DNA of 64,000 nt from Cryptomeria japonica (GCF_030272615.1 NW_026729150.1:108399-172398), one strand, 5' to 3'; positions 26,316 to 37,921 are shown, numbered from the stretch's first letter. Numbers and translations: made by a program. The notes: generated by a model not told the origin, from the sequence alone.

Positions 26316-28430
26316 TTACATGGACATGAATTCAGCGCGCGGACCATTTCCAATCGAGGGGTGATGTTCTGAATGGTATAAAAAAGGCATGGACATGACT
26401 TCGGTGCGCGAACCAGTAGAAGGAGAAGAAACTGATACAGATGATACAGATGTACCTGTAATGCCGGATGAGGTCGACGTCATAGAAGTTCCATACCCGG
26501 TCGGCATCGACGACGAGTGAAGGATGGCACTGTCATATACAGCTACAGGCAAATTCAGAGGAATATTTGGCAACTGGGCTTCAAATTTCAAAATCTTTAC
26601 CACCTCTTTCATTTTAGGCCTCGCTTTTGGATCAGGATGAGAACACAACAATCCCAGCAACAGCAGCCGCTCCATTTCCTTGCCTTTGAAATTCCCTTCC
26701 AATTTTTTATCTGCTGAATCCAAGAGCCTCCCCTGGCTATACAAATTCCAAACCCATTCGACCAGTCTTTTATCCAAGCTCCGATCCACCGGTCGCCTCC
26801 CACAGGCGATTTCTAAAGTGACGGCTCCAAAGCTGAACACATCAGATTCTGTACTGGCCTTTCCCGTATATACACATTCGGGTGCCAGGTACCCATATGT
26901 CCCCGCCACCACGGTCGTATGAGAGGCTGCATGATCGCGTCCCACCAGTCTAGCCAGGCCAAAATCTCCCAGCTTTGCGTTGAAATCAGAATCCAACAAC
27001 ACATTACTTGCCTTCACGTCTCTGTGCACAACACGCTGTTCCCAATCCTCGTGAAGGTAAACAAGAGCAGACGCTACATCACATGCAATGCTGTACCTTC
27101 GATCCCAATCCATGACAACCTTTTGCTCTTCGAATAAATAGTTATCCAGACTTCCATTCGGCAGGAATTCGTACACCAAAAGAAATTCGCCCTTTTGGTG
27201 GCACCACCCCAAGAGCTGTACAAGGTTACGATGTCTCAGCTTGCTAATTATGGTCACCTCTGTAATATATTCTTTCCTTCCTTGTTTCGAACCCTCGGAT
27301 ATTCTCTTTACAGCCACGGACTCATTTGTGGAAGGCAAAATGCCTTTATACACGCCTCCAAACCCTCCTTCACCAAGCTTCTCGTCGTCGCTGAAGTTTC
27401 TGGTGGCAGCACTGAGCTCAGCATATGAAAACTTGCGGGGGCCTTGAGCAAACCATTCGTCCAGCTCCACGTCGCTTTCTTCTCTACCCTCGTCACCGGA
27501 CATTCTTTTTCTGCGATACCAGCTTACGCCAACGAATATGAAACAGCAAAGGACAAACAAGCTGGCAAAGACTGAAATCAAAACAACTCTTACGGAACCT
27601 TCATTTCCAGTGGAGATTTCCCAAGAGTATTTAGACGAGAAATTCCAAGAGTAAATTGTGTGGGTTTCGCTTGCCGATCCAGTGGAAGCTGAAAGCCCAA
27701 CTTTGACGTTCTCCGGTACAAACTTGCTGAGATCTATTTTATACGACAAGATTGGGGTTCCTGGTTTAGAGATGTTACTGGTATTACCAGAGGGGTTATA
27801 TAAAAGAAATACCTGGATCTGCTTTGCTCCGCCATCGTAATCCACCCATGCGTCCCATTTGTTCTCGTTCGAGAGAGTCTCGCTGGCAAGCCAATTGCCT
27901 GTAGTTTGGTTCAGTGAAACGGTCTCATTAGAATCTGCTGAATTGACGTCGATTCCCACATGGTTGTCATCCGGGTCGAAATTGTTCTTGTATGTGTCGA
28001 ACTCAACAGCAACTATCTGATTAGATGAATTTCCGTCGATTATCCGGTTAAACAGGCCTAGCCACTTCCCAGACGAGTTGACAGGCGGTTCAGCGTCGAA
28101 GGGGGCTATGAAAAAAGTGATTCCATCCCCGCCAGAACTGTGTCGCTGAATGCGGAACTGAAAATGTGAAGTGAAATTTGCCAGCGCCTGAGAAGAGCTA
28201 TCCCACATAGGAATCGGCTCATTGTAAGTGGCCCAACCAATACTCGAACCCAGGTTACTCTTGTATTCATTTTTGGTGAGATCTATCGCACCGTCTTTAA
28301 AAACAGTGTCGTTGTACTTTACTAAATTGTCTTGAGGAGGAAAAGTAAAGTTGACAGTTCCTGCCTGTGCGACAAAAATCGAAGCAAAGACAACAACGAA
28401 GCACAGAGGGTGAAGAGAAATCAGAGCCAT
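26316..28430 (-). CDS. L-type lectin-domain receptor-like kinase, intact and intronless
   Basis: This encodes a 704-residue plasma-membrane receptor kinase, expected to sense extracellular ligands and phosphorylate Ser/Thr targets. Residues 1-23 are a signal peptide. A legume-lectin domain (about 25-265) has 'GGDGITFFIAPFD' and the metal-site region 'VEFDTYKNNFDPDDNHVGID'. A transmembrane helix spans about 281-302. The kinase (about 350-620) has the glycine loop GEGGFG (353-358), Lys375 in VAVKR, HRDVKASN (469-476, an RD kinase), DFG (489-491) and APE (516-518). All catalytic residues are present. The Ser/Thr-rich tail ends with a duplicated MSM motif. Length and order are usual for the family, most members of which lack introns. 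The start is chosen because the signal peptide follows at once. A specific clade cannot be named. Confidence 0.95.
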   Translation of the reverse strand: MALISLHPLCFVVVFASIFVAQAGTVNFTFPPQDNLVKYNDTVFKDGAIDLTKNEYKSNLGSSIGWATYNEPIPMWDSSSQALANFTSHFQFRIQRHSSGGDGITFFIAPFDAEPPVNSSGKWLGLFNRIIDGNSSNQIVAVEFDTYKNNFDPDDNHVGIDVNSADSNETVSLNQTTGNWLASETLSNENKWDAWVDYDGGAKQIQVFLLYNPSGNTSNISKPGTPILSYKIDLSKFVPENVKVGLSASTGSASETHTIYSWNFSSKYSWEISTGNEGSVRVVLISVFASLFVLCCFIFVGVSWYRRKRMSGDEGREESDVELDEWFAQGPRKFSYAELSAATRNFSDDEKLGEGGFGGVYKGILPSTNESVAVKRISEGSKQGRKEYITEVTIISKLRHRNLVQLLGWCHQKGEFLLVYEFLPNGSLDNYLFEEQKVVMDWDRRYSIACDVASALVYLHEDWEQRVVHRDVKASNVLLDSDFNAKLGDFGLARLVGRDHAASHTTVVAGTYGYLAPECVYTGKASTESDVFSFGAVTLEIACGRRPVDRSLDKRLVEWVWNLYSQGRLLDSADKKLEGNFKGKEMERLLLLGLLCSHPDPKARPKMKEVVKILKFEAQLPNIPLNLPVAVYDSAILHSSSMPTGYGTSMTSTSSGITGTSVSSVSVSSPSTGSRTEVMSMPFLYHSEHHPSIGNGPRAEFMSM

Positions 28431-28482
28431 GAGTACCCTGGCAGTATGTGTGCCGAGACTGAGAGAGACTTAAGGCAGAACG

Positions 28483-28488
28483 TATATA
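28483..28488 (-). promoter_or_regulatory. Candidate TATA box of the lectin receptor kinase
   Basis: Read on the minus strand, TTTTTTATATACG lies about 53 bp upstream of the start codon. That implies a very short 5' leader of about 25 nt. The position is plausible but unproven. Confidence 0.4.
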
Positions 28489-28503
28489 AAAAAGTAATCA
28501 GGC

Positions 28504-28644
28504 TTGACCGGGTCATAGTCGACAACAAAACGCTTCGTCACTTCATTGCAGGCACAGTTGTAGATCCGCAAAATGGGGGTAAACGCAGAATTTTCCTCCC
28601 TAATCCGCGTTCAAAGGATCACAAATATAGAAGTGGCCAGTCAA
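28504..28644. promoter_or_regulatory. Two W-box words upstream of the lectin receptor kinase
   Basis: TTGACC occurs at 28504-28509 (plus strand) and TTGACT at 28639-28644 (minus strand), both matching the WRKY-factor W box TTGACY. Lectin receptor kinases are often induced in defence, so WRKY control would make sense. Two six-base words can also occur by chance. Confidence 0.3.
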
Positions 28645-28701
28645 AATAGGCAACTACCACGGATATATAAAAATCAAATTGATTACTATATAGAAATCAG
28701 A

Positions 28702-28960
28702 CACAATCAAATTGATTAGTATGTAGAAATCAGAATGCATTATTTACCATATTTATTATTCAATTTTTAAAATAGAATAAATCAGAGTACAACTTTATTT
28801 TTAGCAACAAAAGAAAACATCAAACAAAAAGTTGTCTGAGACTAGCAGACACAATCAGACACAATCAAATTGATTACTGTGTAGAAATTAGAATTTATCA
28901 TTCACCATCTTTATTATTCAATTTAAAAAATAGAATAAATCAGAATACAACTTTTTATTT
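28702..28960. repeat. Diverged tandem duplication upstream of the lectin receptor kinase
   Basis: About 100 bp starting ACACAATCAAATTGATTA (28702-28803) recurs at 28859-28960 with roughly a dozen differences. Both copies contain AGAATAAATCAGA followed by ACAACTTT. A partial third copy of the first 20 bp lies near 28673. Confidence 0.8.
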
Positions 28961-29198
28961 ATTTTCAATTAATTAAAAAAATACTGTCCACGTCTCATTG
29001 TGATCCGACAAGGACATTGATAATACCGCGACTTTCATCGTGTAATTTGTGACCCTTTCATTGCAAAAATATAGGGCATTTACCCTTATTTATGCGTCCA
29101 AATTATTATTAACGATGAGTCGGCCAAGCATGATTACTATCTGATTGTCCTTTTCGGTTTCATATTATATTGGTGTAGGGTGGTTTCATATGATCGTG

Positions 29199-29390
29199 AA
29201 TGGAACTTCTATGACATCGACATCGTCCGGCATTACAAGTACATCGGTATCATCGATCTCGATAATGCATACATCATTTTCTTCTCCCACTGGTTCACAC
29301 AACAAATTTATCTCGAAGCCTCTTTTATACTATTTAGAAGATTACCCCTCCATTGGAAATGGTCCGGGCCCCAAATTCATGTCCATGTAA
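29199..29390 (+). pseudogene. 3'-end relic of a lectin receptor kinase paralogue, inverted
   Basis: On the plus strand this translates to the last ~60 residues of a protein very like the C-terminal tail of the kinase at 26316-28430. It shares 'GTSMTSTSSGIT', 'PSIGNGP' and a terminal 'FMSM' before the stop. The homology continues into the 3' flank to about 30240, matching the reverse complement of 25780-26315 with insertions. The kinase and lectin parts are absent. The fragment lies 0.8 kb upstream of the intact gene in opposite orientation, so it is the remnant of an inverted duplication. Confidence 0.8.
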
Positions 29391-29480
29391 CATTTGGTAA
29401 TGGTTTTTCGGAGCTCGTACTAGGGAAAAATTTATAATAAGTGTCACTTAACCAGCATTGTAATCAGTTTCATTAGTAGC

Positions 29481-29596
29481 AAATATTCTTTACTTCTTTT
29501 CTATTTTGTGTTGAGTCTTAGGAAATTTCATCAGCATCAAATATTCTTTACTTCTTTTCTATTTTGTGTTGAGTCTTAGGAAATTTCCACAATTTA
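29481..29596. repeat. 58-bp tandem duplication in the relic's 3' flank
   Basis: Two adjacent, nearly identical 58-bp units start AAATATTCTTTACTTC at 29481 and 29539. The intact gene's flank has no such unit at the matching place, so it arose after the inverted duplication. Confidence 0.9.
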
Positions 29597-30399
29597 TGAT
29601 AGTTTAGTCATGTACTTTTTGAATTTATTCATGTAAGCAATTTTTTTACTTGAAGTTTTGATTATATTTTATGATCTACTATCGGAATGAACTGTTTAAA
29701 AGTTATTTGCTGTAAACCAACTCTTCTAAACTAACAGGTAATCGATTGCTCCAATATCTTGTTTGAGGTTGTTTGTAATGGCTTAGCTGTTTGTGTGCAT
29801 GCTATTTTTAAGAGTTAATGGAGTTTAGTATTTCGGTTGTGGAGTTGTTCCGCCAAGAGTCTAATCTATAATTTAATGAGTGCTCAGGCTTATGTAGCAG
29901 TTTTGGTGATCAAACTAATGGGAACAGAGACTCTTGAATGGTCCTTTTCCAATTTGTAAAAATAATGTGACTTAATCCTTTCTCATACACTTTATTATTG
30001 TCTACGTTTTTTAATTTTCTCAACATCTATTGTGCAACAAGGAGATTGTTGAATGTTTCTATCTCTAACTAAGTAATGGACTTGTTGCATCATCATTTTT
30101 ATACATAAAAGAGTCACAAAGGATTTATCAAGTGCACTCTACTTAGTATTTTTTGATTATTTCTATTGAAAGGTTGTTTTGAGATGAGTTTTGACTTATT
30201 GATTGGGCTTCTTTGGTTAACCATTCATTTATTTAGTTAGTCTTTGTATATATTAAAATTCTAGAATGAAAAAAAGCAGTAAGAAAACAAGACAATGTAT
30301 TTATTTATTTAAGGTGTCTCAACCTTTGCAAATATTAACATTGGCTAATGCATTTATTTATTAATTTATTATTTGATTTATTGCCTACAAATGTCTAGT

Positions 30400-31216
30400 C
30401 ATCTAGTAGGATCCACAGGCTTGGTGGCATCCTACTTGGTGATGACTGCATGACACATGTTGCACATGTGGAGGTAGGCATCCCACATAAGGATCTTGAC
30501 AAGTGCTAGCCTATGACAGATTCTATGACAGAATGGACAAGTAGCAGGCAATACCTTTTGCATGGAGAGGGTTACGGCGAGTTGTAATAGAATAAGCTAA
30601 ATATAGTCATTTATGACAGATTCTCTTACAACTGTAAGTGTTGTAAGTTATGACAGCTATAAGATGCATAAGAGCATCTTTCATACCTTGAAATAGTAAA
30701 TTTTGAGTGCCCAACTTAGGAGGTTTGAATGGGGAGTCATTTGGAGATGTGCATGTGTCATTTGCATGATTTTTGGTGACCGAAAAATAGGGCCAAATGT
30801 TATGCACGACCCCATTTGATGATTCATCTAGAAGCTTCTTCTTGAGTTTTATTTCTCTATAAAAGGTAGTCTTGAGGAGTGTTAGAGATGCAATGTTTGT
30901 AGGTGAAGTGTTATGCTACCGGAATTAATCCAAGTTGTGGGTTGTAGCTGTAAACTCCTATTTAAGAAGCTAAGTACTAGCATTGTATTGTAAAATTTTT
31001 GATTACTGGAATACAAATTACTGTTCTTTTTGACTATGGGGATTTTTACCCGAAAGGGTTTTCCCCATGATATATCTTGTGTTCATTGTTTATCTTTATG
31101 CATGTTTATTGTCTTTCTATGAATGTGTTTCTATTTCTGTAATAAAAGATTTGTAAGAAAATTTGCGCTATCTCCCCCACTAGATTAGTTTTAGGAAGTG
31201 TTTTCTGCACCTTAGC
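30400..31216 (+). repeat. LTR-like sequence, possibly a solo or truncated LTR
   Basis: It carries a GGGTTTTCCC word at about 31060 preceded by TTTTTACCCG, the same arrangement as near the end of the LTR at 14564-16617. The tail layout is also similar (TTTCTGCACCTTAGCTTCC against TTTCTGTGCACTGC). It abuts the next element at about 31216. No left border or target duplication could be fixed. Confidence 0.4.
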
Positions 31217-31942
31217 TTCCTTTCAAAATCTACATAGGCAAATCTTTGCTCTCTTATTACACAAAACATTGTAGAAAGAAACAAAGTCTACTTCACATTA
31301 AAACCTATTATATACAACAAATATAATTATGTTTGGGCTCTTCAATGAACTTACTCACAAATTCTGCAACTTACCCCTCTCTTGTATGTAGCCAATCACA
31401 CAAGGGTCTTCTTCCTCCTATCCTATGCAAACCCACTTTCCAACCTGCGTAGTGCACACTTACTCACCATGCTACCTTGTGTTGTCTCCCTTCCTCCTGA
31501 TATCACACTTACTCTTTTGCCACTAATCCACATTTGTTCATTTACATATTCTCTGTTCTATCAAATAGCTGAATATATTGATGGGTTTTAAATTCCTTTC
31601 TAAATGGAGATGTACCATTATTTTTTATTCTTCCTTAATTGGTGTACTTTCTCATTCTTTTTCCTAACTTTGCCTTTCTATTCAATTCATATTCCTTTGA
31701 GTCCATTCAGCACTCAAGGCTTGAATAGTTAATACAAGGCACTTCAAATGCATTTTATTTTGCCTTCATATTTAAACATTTAGAATGCATTCATTTAGTC
31801 AACATATTGATGAACGTTCTTTCCAATTGATGTCATTCAAATTGCCATTCGATTGGCGTTCTTCTCTTTGAACCCCTGTAGTCTATTTTCTTGTTGAACA
31901 TTTTCTAATTAACATCTATCTGGAAATTATATTTGATGTAAT
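31217..31942 (-). repeat. 3' LTR of the split element, first part
   Basis: It matches about 40403-41100 with many small differences; both contain CTTACTCACCATGCTACCTTG. It is interrupted at 31942 by the Copia element and resumes at 38588. The divergence shows this LTR pair is much older than the Copia. Confidence 0.7.
31938..31942. repeat. Target-site duplication GTAAT, left
   Basis: GTAAT directly precedes the Copia LTR. The same five bases follow the other LTR at 38583-38587. The uninterrupted sister LTR reads GATGCAATTT at this place, so the host site is identifiable. Confidence 0.9.
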
Positions 31943-32603
31943 TGTTAGTGTAGGTTTTTTTATTTTCCTTATGTTAGGGGGTATTTATTTTTCCTACACA
32001 TATATTATTAAGCTTGCTTAGGTTATTAGGTGTGGTTAATATGAGGACACGTGGCGGAATACATTAGCTACATGTGTAACTCTCCACCTCACATGGGTAG
32101 TTGAGTTACACACCCTCTTTTGGCTTGTTGTGCCACCTCTCATAACCACTATTTTGTCATTTCCTAAGTGGGTTATGGGGTAGTTGGGTTTCTCACCCTC
32201 TTTTGGCCTTATGTGCCACCTCTTATAACTCCTTTTTTGTTTTCATGTAAGGAGGTTATGCCACATGTTTTGACATTTACCAATTAGGTAAAAACTTCCC
32301 ACCTTTTATGGGGTAGTAGGTAAAACCTCCCACTTTTTATGGAGGTGGGAGTTAATGCACCTCTTGGTTGTATATGCTATTATTTTTCTATATAATAAGC
32401 AATATACTCTCACCTTCACTAGTTAAGTGATAGCTCGGTGAGAGTCTTCTCTAAATTCTCTTTTTTATCTCTATTTTTCTCTCATATCAGATTTATCTTC
32501 ATTTAGCTATTTTGATATTCAATCATCTGTTGCTTGGAGTTGCATGTGATCTATGACCGACATCAGATCCTGGCTCGATTCTTGCTTCTCACAGAATTTA
32601 ACA
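31943..32603 (+). repeat. 5' LTR of the complete Copia
   Basis: It starts TGTTAGTGTAGG and ends GAATTTAACA. It is nearly identical to 37922-38582. It contains CTATATAATAAGC at about 32389, a likely TATA box of the element's promoter. Confidence 0.95.
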
Positions 32604-32619
32604 TGGTATCAGAGCCATG
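32604..32619 (+). promoter_or_regulatory. Primer-binding site (initiator Met tRNA)
   Basis: TGGTATCAGAGCCATG directly follows the 5' LTR. It is the standard complement of the 3' end of plant initiator-Met tRNA that primes minus-strand synthesis in Copia elements. Confidence 0.95.
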
Positions 32620-33645
32620 TTGTCTAGTATAGCTCATTGCTTTTCTGATTTATTTGAGAGATTTGAGATTGTTAGATAGCTAATATTTTTCTTAAAAACC
32701 AAGTATGCTCTTCTCCTGCATTTTCGTGTGACTTGGAGAATTAGAACAGTTTAAAGGAAAATAAGCTTCTAGTTAAATCTGGTTTTATATATCTGTTCTT
32801 TGAGATCTGGGTGATTGCAGCATTTTTGGTAATATTGGAGGCTTCTTTAGCATTTCCAGAGTGTTTAGAAGGCTTGTGAAAATCATAAGTGACTTTTATT
32901 TCACCAAATTTAGAGTTTGGAGAACACAGTAAAAAAAATCAGAGTGAAATATTTTACTAGAGTTGTTTTCATTTCGGCCCTAGTGTTCTAACCTCCGTTC
33001 ATTTTCAGAAAAAAAGATTTCTAGGTTTTGTTTCCAGCATCGAAAAACTTCTGGGTTTGGGAGGAGTTTTCTAGAAAATTAATAATTTTTGCAGAAATCG
33101 AGTCTCAACAAGGCTTAAGCCTTTTTTCTATCAAGGAAATTCAGCAACCTTTCTTAAAAGTTGCATAACTTTTGCCTCGGGTGTCAGTTTTTTGCAAATG
33201 AGTACTTGACGGAAAGCTGAAAATGAGAACTCTTCATAATTGTAGGTCTTATTGAAATATTCTACCCTTCCTTGTTAGATATTGCAGGTTGAATCAGCTG
33301 CATGTTTTTTTTTTCCTTCTATAGATCATATCTTTCTTCTCACAACTCTATTTTACAAAAACAAATAGTTGTTGGAAAGGTATTAAGATACATTGAGCAG
33401 CTATAAGGCTAATGTTTTTAGATTTTGTGTTAAATTTATATGTATTTAAACTTTCTATTTTGGCCATTAAGGCCTTAGAAAGCATTGTAATATGATAAAA
33501 GCCTTGTAAATGCACTAATTATAAAGTGCCAACCTTGTAATATTTGGGGGGGGGTTATTTCAAAGACTAGTGGAAAGGGGGGGTGTCTCTTGTGTCTTCT
33601 TTCTTGCACTCTTCTTGACTCTTTGCAATCTTCTTTTCTGCTATC
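32620..33645 (+). other. Leader of the complete Copia
   Basis: A 1-kb untranslated leader with no sustained frame. Just before the gag start it holds two oligo-G runs, of nine at 33546-33554 and seven at 33577-33583. Confidence 0.7.
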
Positions 33646-36600
33646 ATGGATGCATCTACAGTTCCACTTTTAACACCATATAATTACTTTGAATGGAAAT
33701 CTAAGATGATAATATATCTAAAAAGACATGGATATCATCATGTTATTATGGGACTTGAAACTGAACCTCAAGATGCTGCAGAAAAGATTAAATGGTTTAA
33801 TAAATGTGATGAAGCTTTTGGTACATTGTGCATGTCAGTCTCTCTTGACCTTCTTTTTCACATTGAATCTGCTACTACACCAAATGCAGTATGGACTACT
33901 TTGGGAAACCTCTTTGGTAAGCAGGATGAACTAAGAGGTCATCAATTGGAGAATGAACTCACAGGGTTGAATCCAACCAATTTTGATACTATAAAAGACT
34001 TCTTCACTAAACTTAGGTCTATAAGATTGTAGTTGGAACAATGTGGAACTAAGAAAGATGATAAGCAACTGATCTTGAGTATTCTTTCTAAGCTTGGTCC
34101 TAACTATTCAGTGTTTGTTTCTACATTCTATGCTACCAAATGTGCCCTAGGTACCACATTCAAAATGCCTTCTTTAGATGATTTTGCTGCAGAACTCACT
34201 AGGGAGCAGGACAAATTGGTTCAAATGGGTACAATAAAGCCCTCTAAGTCACATGCCTTAGTTGTAATTCAAGGCACAAAAGGACAGAAAGGGTCTAGTA
34301 AGAAAGATAAGAAACAAAAGAACCAAGGAGAGAAGAAGAAAGATCAGAAATCTGCTACCTCAAAAGCAAACAATGAGACCTCTTCATCAAAAGGTGAACA
34401 ACCTAAGAAGGAGAAGGTCAAGTGTTCTTATTGGAAGAGGCTTGGTCATGATGAACATAAGTGTTTAAAGAAACAAATTGATTACCTTTCAAATCTTCTT
34501 GAAAAGAATAATATCAAGGTTCCTGATTCAGTCAAACAGAGTTCATCAGAAGGATCTTCTAAGGACATAGATAAGAGTAAGGGGAAAAGAAAGGGTAAGG
34601 CCCTAGTTGCTATTGCTTCACAACCAAATTCTTGGATAATTGACTCAGGTGCTTCACACCACATGGCTTTTTCAGAAGATGATTTCACATCTTTAGAGCC
34701 ATGTTCTATGCCTTCCATCCTAATGGGTGATGACACTCTTGTTGAAGTGCATGGGAGAGGGTCTGTTGATGTGGGTGAAGGAACATTTCAAGATGTCCTT
34801 TGTGTTCCATCTTTATCAGCTAATCTCCTATCTGTTTATCAGATCACTCACACTAGTTCTGGCAAGCAAGTTGAGTTCACACCAGATGCAGTGGTAATCA
34901 ACGAAATGTATAATGGGTCTACTGTTTCTGTGGGAAAAGAAGATCATCATTCTAGATTATATCAGTTTTCTCACTTTGTTCTTGACTCTCCTTCGATAGT
35001 TTTACTCACTCATGCAGATGAGGTGAGTTGTTTGTGGCATCAACAGTTTGGCCACTTGAACTACCGTTACTTGCAACAACTCAGTCAACAAGAAATGGTT
35101 TTAGGGTTGCCTTCTATTCGATTTTCTGATGGAGTTTGCTAGGGGTGCATTCTTTGTAGGCATCCAGAGGAGAAGTATGATAATGGTAAAGCTTGGAGAG
35201 CTACACAACTATTGGAGCTGGTACATAGTGACTTGGCAGGACCATTTCCACAACCATCTTTCAGCAAGGCTAGATATGTCTTGACATTTATTGACGACTT
35301 TTCCAGATATACATGGGTTTACTTTCTCAAACAAAAGTCTGAAGTCTTTGAAAATTTTCTAGATTTCAAAGCTTTTGCAGAGAAACAATCTGGGAAGTTC
35401 ATCAAGATTCTACGTACAGATAATGGGGGTGAATATGTTACTAATCAGTTTGAACAGTTTTGTGCTTCAGAAGGTATCAACATGTAGCACACAGTTCCAT
35501 ATAGTCCTCAACAAAATGGTGTAGCAGAATGAAAGAATAGGTCCTTGAAGGAGATGGCTAATTGTATGATTCACTCCAAGTCTTTGGCACCTCAGTATTG
35601 GGCAGAGGCCATCAACTATGCGTGTTACATCCAGAACCGAGTTCCTCATAAAGTTGTGGAGGTAACTCCCTTTCAATCTTGGACTGGTCGAAAACCCACA
35701 GTTAAACACTTTAGAGTGTTTGGTTCTCTTCCATGGGCCCACATTCCAGCTGAAAAATGCAAGGCTATGGATCCGCAGAGTAAGCCTTGCATATTTATTG
35801 GATATCCAGATGATGTCAAAGGGTATAGGCTTCTCCATCCCACTACTCATGAGTTTTTCATTAAGAGGAGTGTTCATTTTGAGGACAGTTCTTCTAGTTC
35901 TTCTCATACCACTTCTCCATCCACTATCACATTGGAGAAATTGCAATATGATGACAGTTCTTCAAAGGATCTTAATCCTCCAAATCTTCATGAGGAGTCT
36001 TCTTCCTCTACTTCAGATGGTGACAGTGATGATGAGGATTCACATTCCTCTCATAGTCATCATTTAGAGGTTGATGATTCTCCCCCAGACTCTCCAGCCT
36101 CAGTGCCTCTTTGGGCTCGACAATCATTTGAGTCAGCAGGAGATTGGCTTGGTGATCCATTAGATACTAGAAGAACAAGGTCACAATTTCAGCAAGCTCC
36201 ACATCTCTTCATTGCTTCAGCTTCTGATCCACATTCCTTTTGAGAAGCTTCAGGTGTTCCTGAGTGGGATGTTGCAATGCAAGAAGAGTTCAATTCCTTG
36301 GAAAGGAATCACACATGGGATTTAGTTCCTCTTCCTAAGGGAAGGAAACTTGTTCGATGCAAGTGGATCTATCAAACAAAATTTGCAGCGGATGGGTCGG
36401 TTGATAAGTATAAGGCTCGCTTGGTAGCAAAAGGTTTTTCCCAAGTTCCAAGGGTTGATTACTCTAAGACTTTTGCTCCAGTTGCTAAGATGAATTCCAT
36501 CCGACTTGTTCTTGCTATAGCTGCAGCCCATCGTTGGGAAGTTCATCAGATGGATGTGAAGAGTGCATTTCTTCATGGTGACCTTCAGGAGGAAATCTAC

Positions 36601-37767
36601 ATGGAGCAACCACAGGGGTTTGTTAAGGATCCTTCACTTATGTGTCGACTTCGAATGTCTCTCTATGGCCTCAAACAGGCTCCTCGAGCTTGGTATGCCA
36701 AGATGGACTCATTCCTTCTAATAGTTGGTTTCACTCAGTGCCATTCTGATCTGAACGTATACATTCTGCAATAGGATGAAACTCTCACATTTCTGGTTCT
36801 CTATGTTGATGACTTGTTACTCACAAGGAGTCACTCATCCACCATCAAAGCAGTGAAAATTGCTCCACATGATAGATTTTTGATGTCAGACTTGGGTCTT
36901 CTGCATTACTTCTTGGGAATTGAGATCACTCAATCATCTTCAAGAATCTTCCTTGGACAACCCAAGTATGCACTTGATATGCTCTCCAGATTTCACATGG
37001 CTGATTGTAAGCCTGCACCTACTCCATTTTTGTCAGGGGTCAAACTTGAGGCTAAGTTCTCTTCACCCTTGGTTGATGGCACTTTATATCGATAGCTTGT
37101 TGGAAGCCTCATTTATTTGACTCATATAAGACCCGACATTTCTTATGCTGTGGGCATGGTCTCTAGATTCATCCAAGAGCCACATGAGTTGCATTGGAAA
37201 GCAGCTAAGCGGATCCTCCACTACATTCAGGGTACTCACAATTATGGAATTCAGTATGTAGCAGGTGTGGATATTGACTTGGTAGGATATACGGATTCAG
37301 ATTGGGCAGGTGATTCTCAGGATCGCAAGTCTACTTCTGGGTATTGCTTCTCACTTGGTTCTGGTCCAGTTTGTTGGTTGAGCAAGAAGCAGTCTGCAAT
37401 TGCTCTTTCATCGACAGAGGCCAAGTATCAAGGGGCAGTCAATGCCACCACTGAGGCTATTTGGCTTCAAAATATTCTTACTGAGTTTGGTATTCCCATT
37501 AGAAAGCCTACCATTATCTTTTGTGATAATCAGAGTGCTATACAGATCTCAAGAAATCCAGTTCATCATCAGAGGATGAAACACATTGAGATACATATGC
37601 ACTACATTCGAGAGCTGATTCAAGAAGGCATCATTGATCTTAAGTATTGTTCTACATCGGAGCAAACTGCAGACATCTTCACCAAACCTTTCACCCAAAG
37701 CAAGTTCCTTCATTTGCGATCTTTGCTTGGGATGCAAAAGGTGTCTACTTCAGGAGGGGCTTCTTAG
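33646..37767 (+). pseudogene. Copia gag-pol, full length but with seven in-frame stops
   Basis: A single 1374-codon frame holds the whole polyprotein. Gag begins MDASTVPLL; its zinc knuckle reads CSYWKRLGHDEHKC, with the second Cys replaced by Trp (34432). The protease has 'DSGASHHM'. The integrase has an HHCC-like region and D,D,E signatures ('VHSDLAGPF', 'RTDNGGEY', 'PQQNGVAE'). The RT has YVDD at 36802-36813. RNase H has 'TDSDWAGD' and 'SSTEAKYQ'. Stops are TAG at 34030, 35140, 35485, 36772 and 37093, and TGA at 35530 and 36241. There are no frameshifts. Most stops sit where the family has Gln or Arg, as expected from C-to-T change at CAG and CGA. It would act in virus-like particles if intact. 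Confidence 0.93.
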
Positions 37768-37793
37768 TCCTTCATTCTTTCTCTCTCTATTTA

Positions 37794-37921
37794 GGGGGGT
37801 CTATTCCTCTTATGGGGGGGCTTCTTCTTTTGGGGGGGATATTTATGTACATGGGTACCTAACATGGCCTCATTTGCCGGGACCCATCTTTTCACCCACC
37901 TAAGCTACGCTTAAGGGGGGG
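37794..37921 (+). promoter_or_regulatory. Four oligo-G runs ending in the polypurine tract
   Basis: Runs of six or seven G lie at 37794-37799, 37814-37820, 37832-37838 and 37915-37921. The last one (CTTAAGGGGGGG) directly precedes the 3' LTR and is the polypurine tract. The others may be extra priming tracts or part of a G-quadruplex. Confidence 0.75.

Noticed and set aside
26517-27840. Several plus-strand frames opposite the receptor kinase
   Set aside because: They are antisense shadows of the conserved kinase and lectin coding sequence.
33646-37767. A reassigned genetic code or programmed readthrough for the many TAG codons
   Set aside because: TGA stops are present too, the intact kinase uses the standard code, and most sites fit C-to-T decay of Gln and Arg codons.
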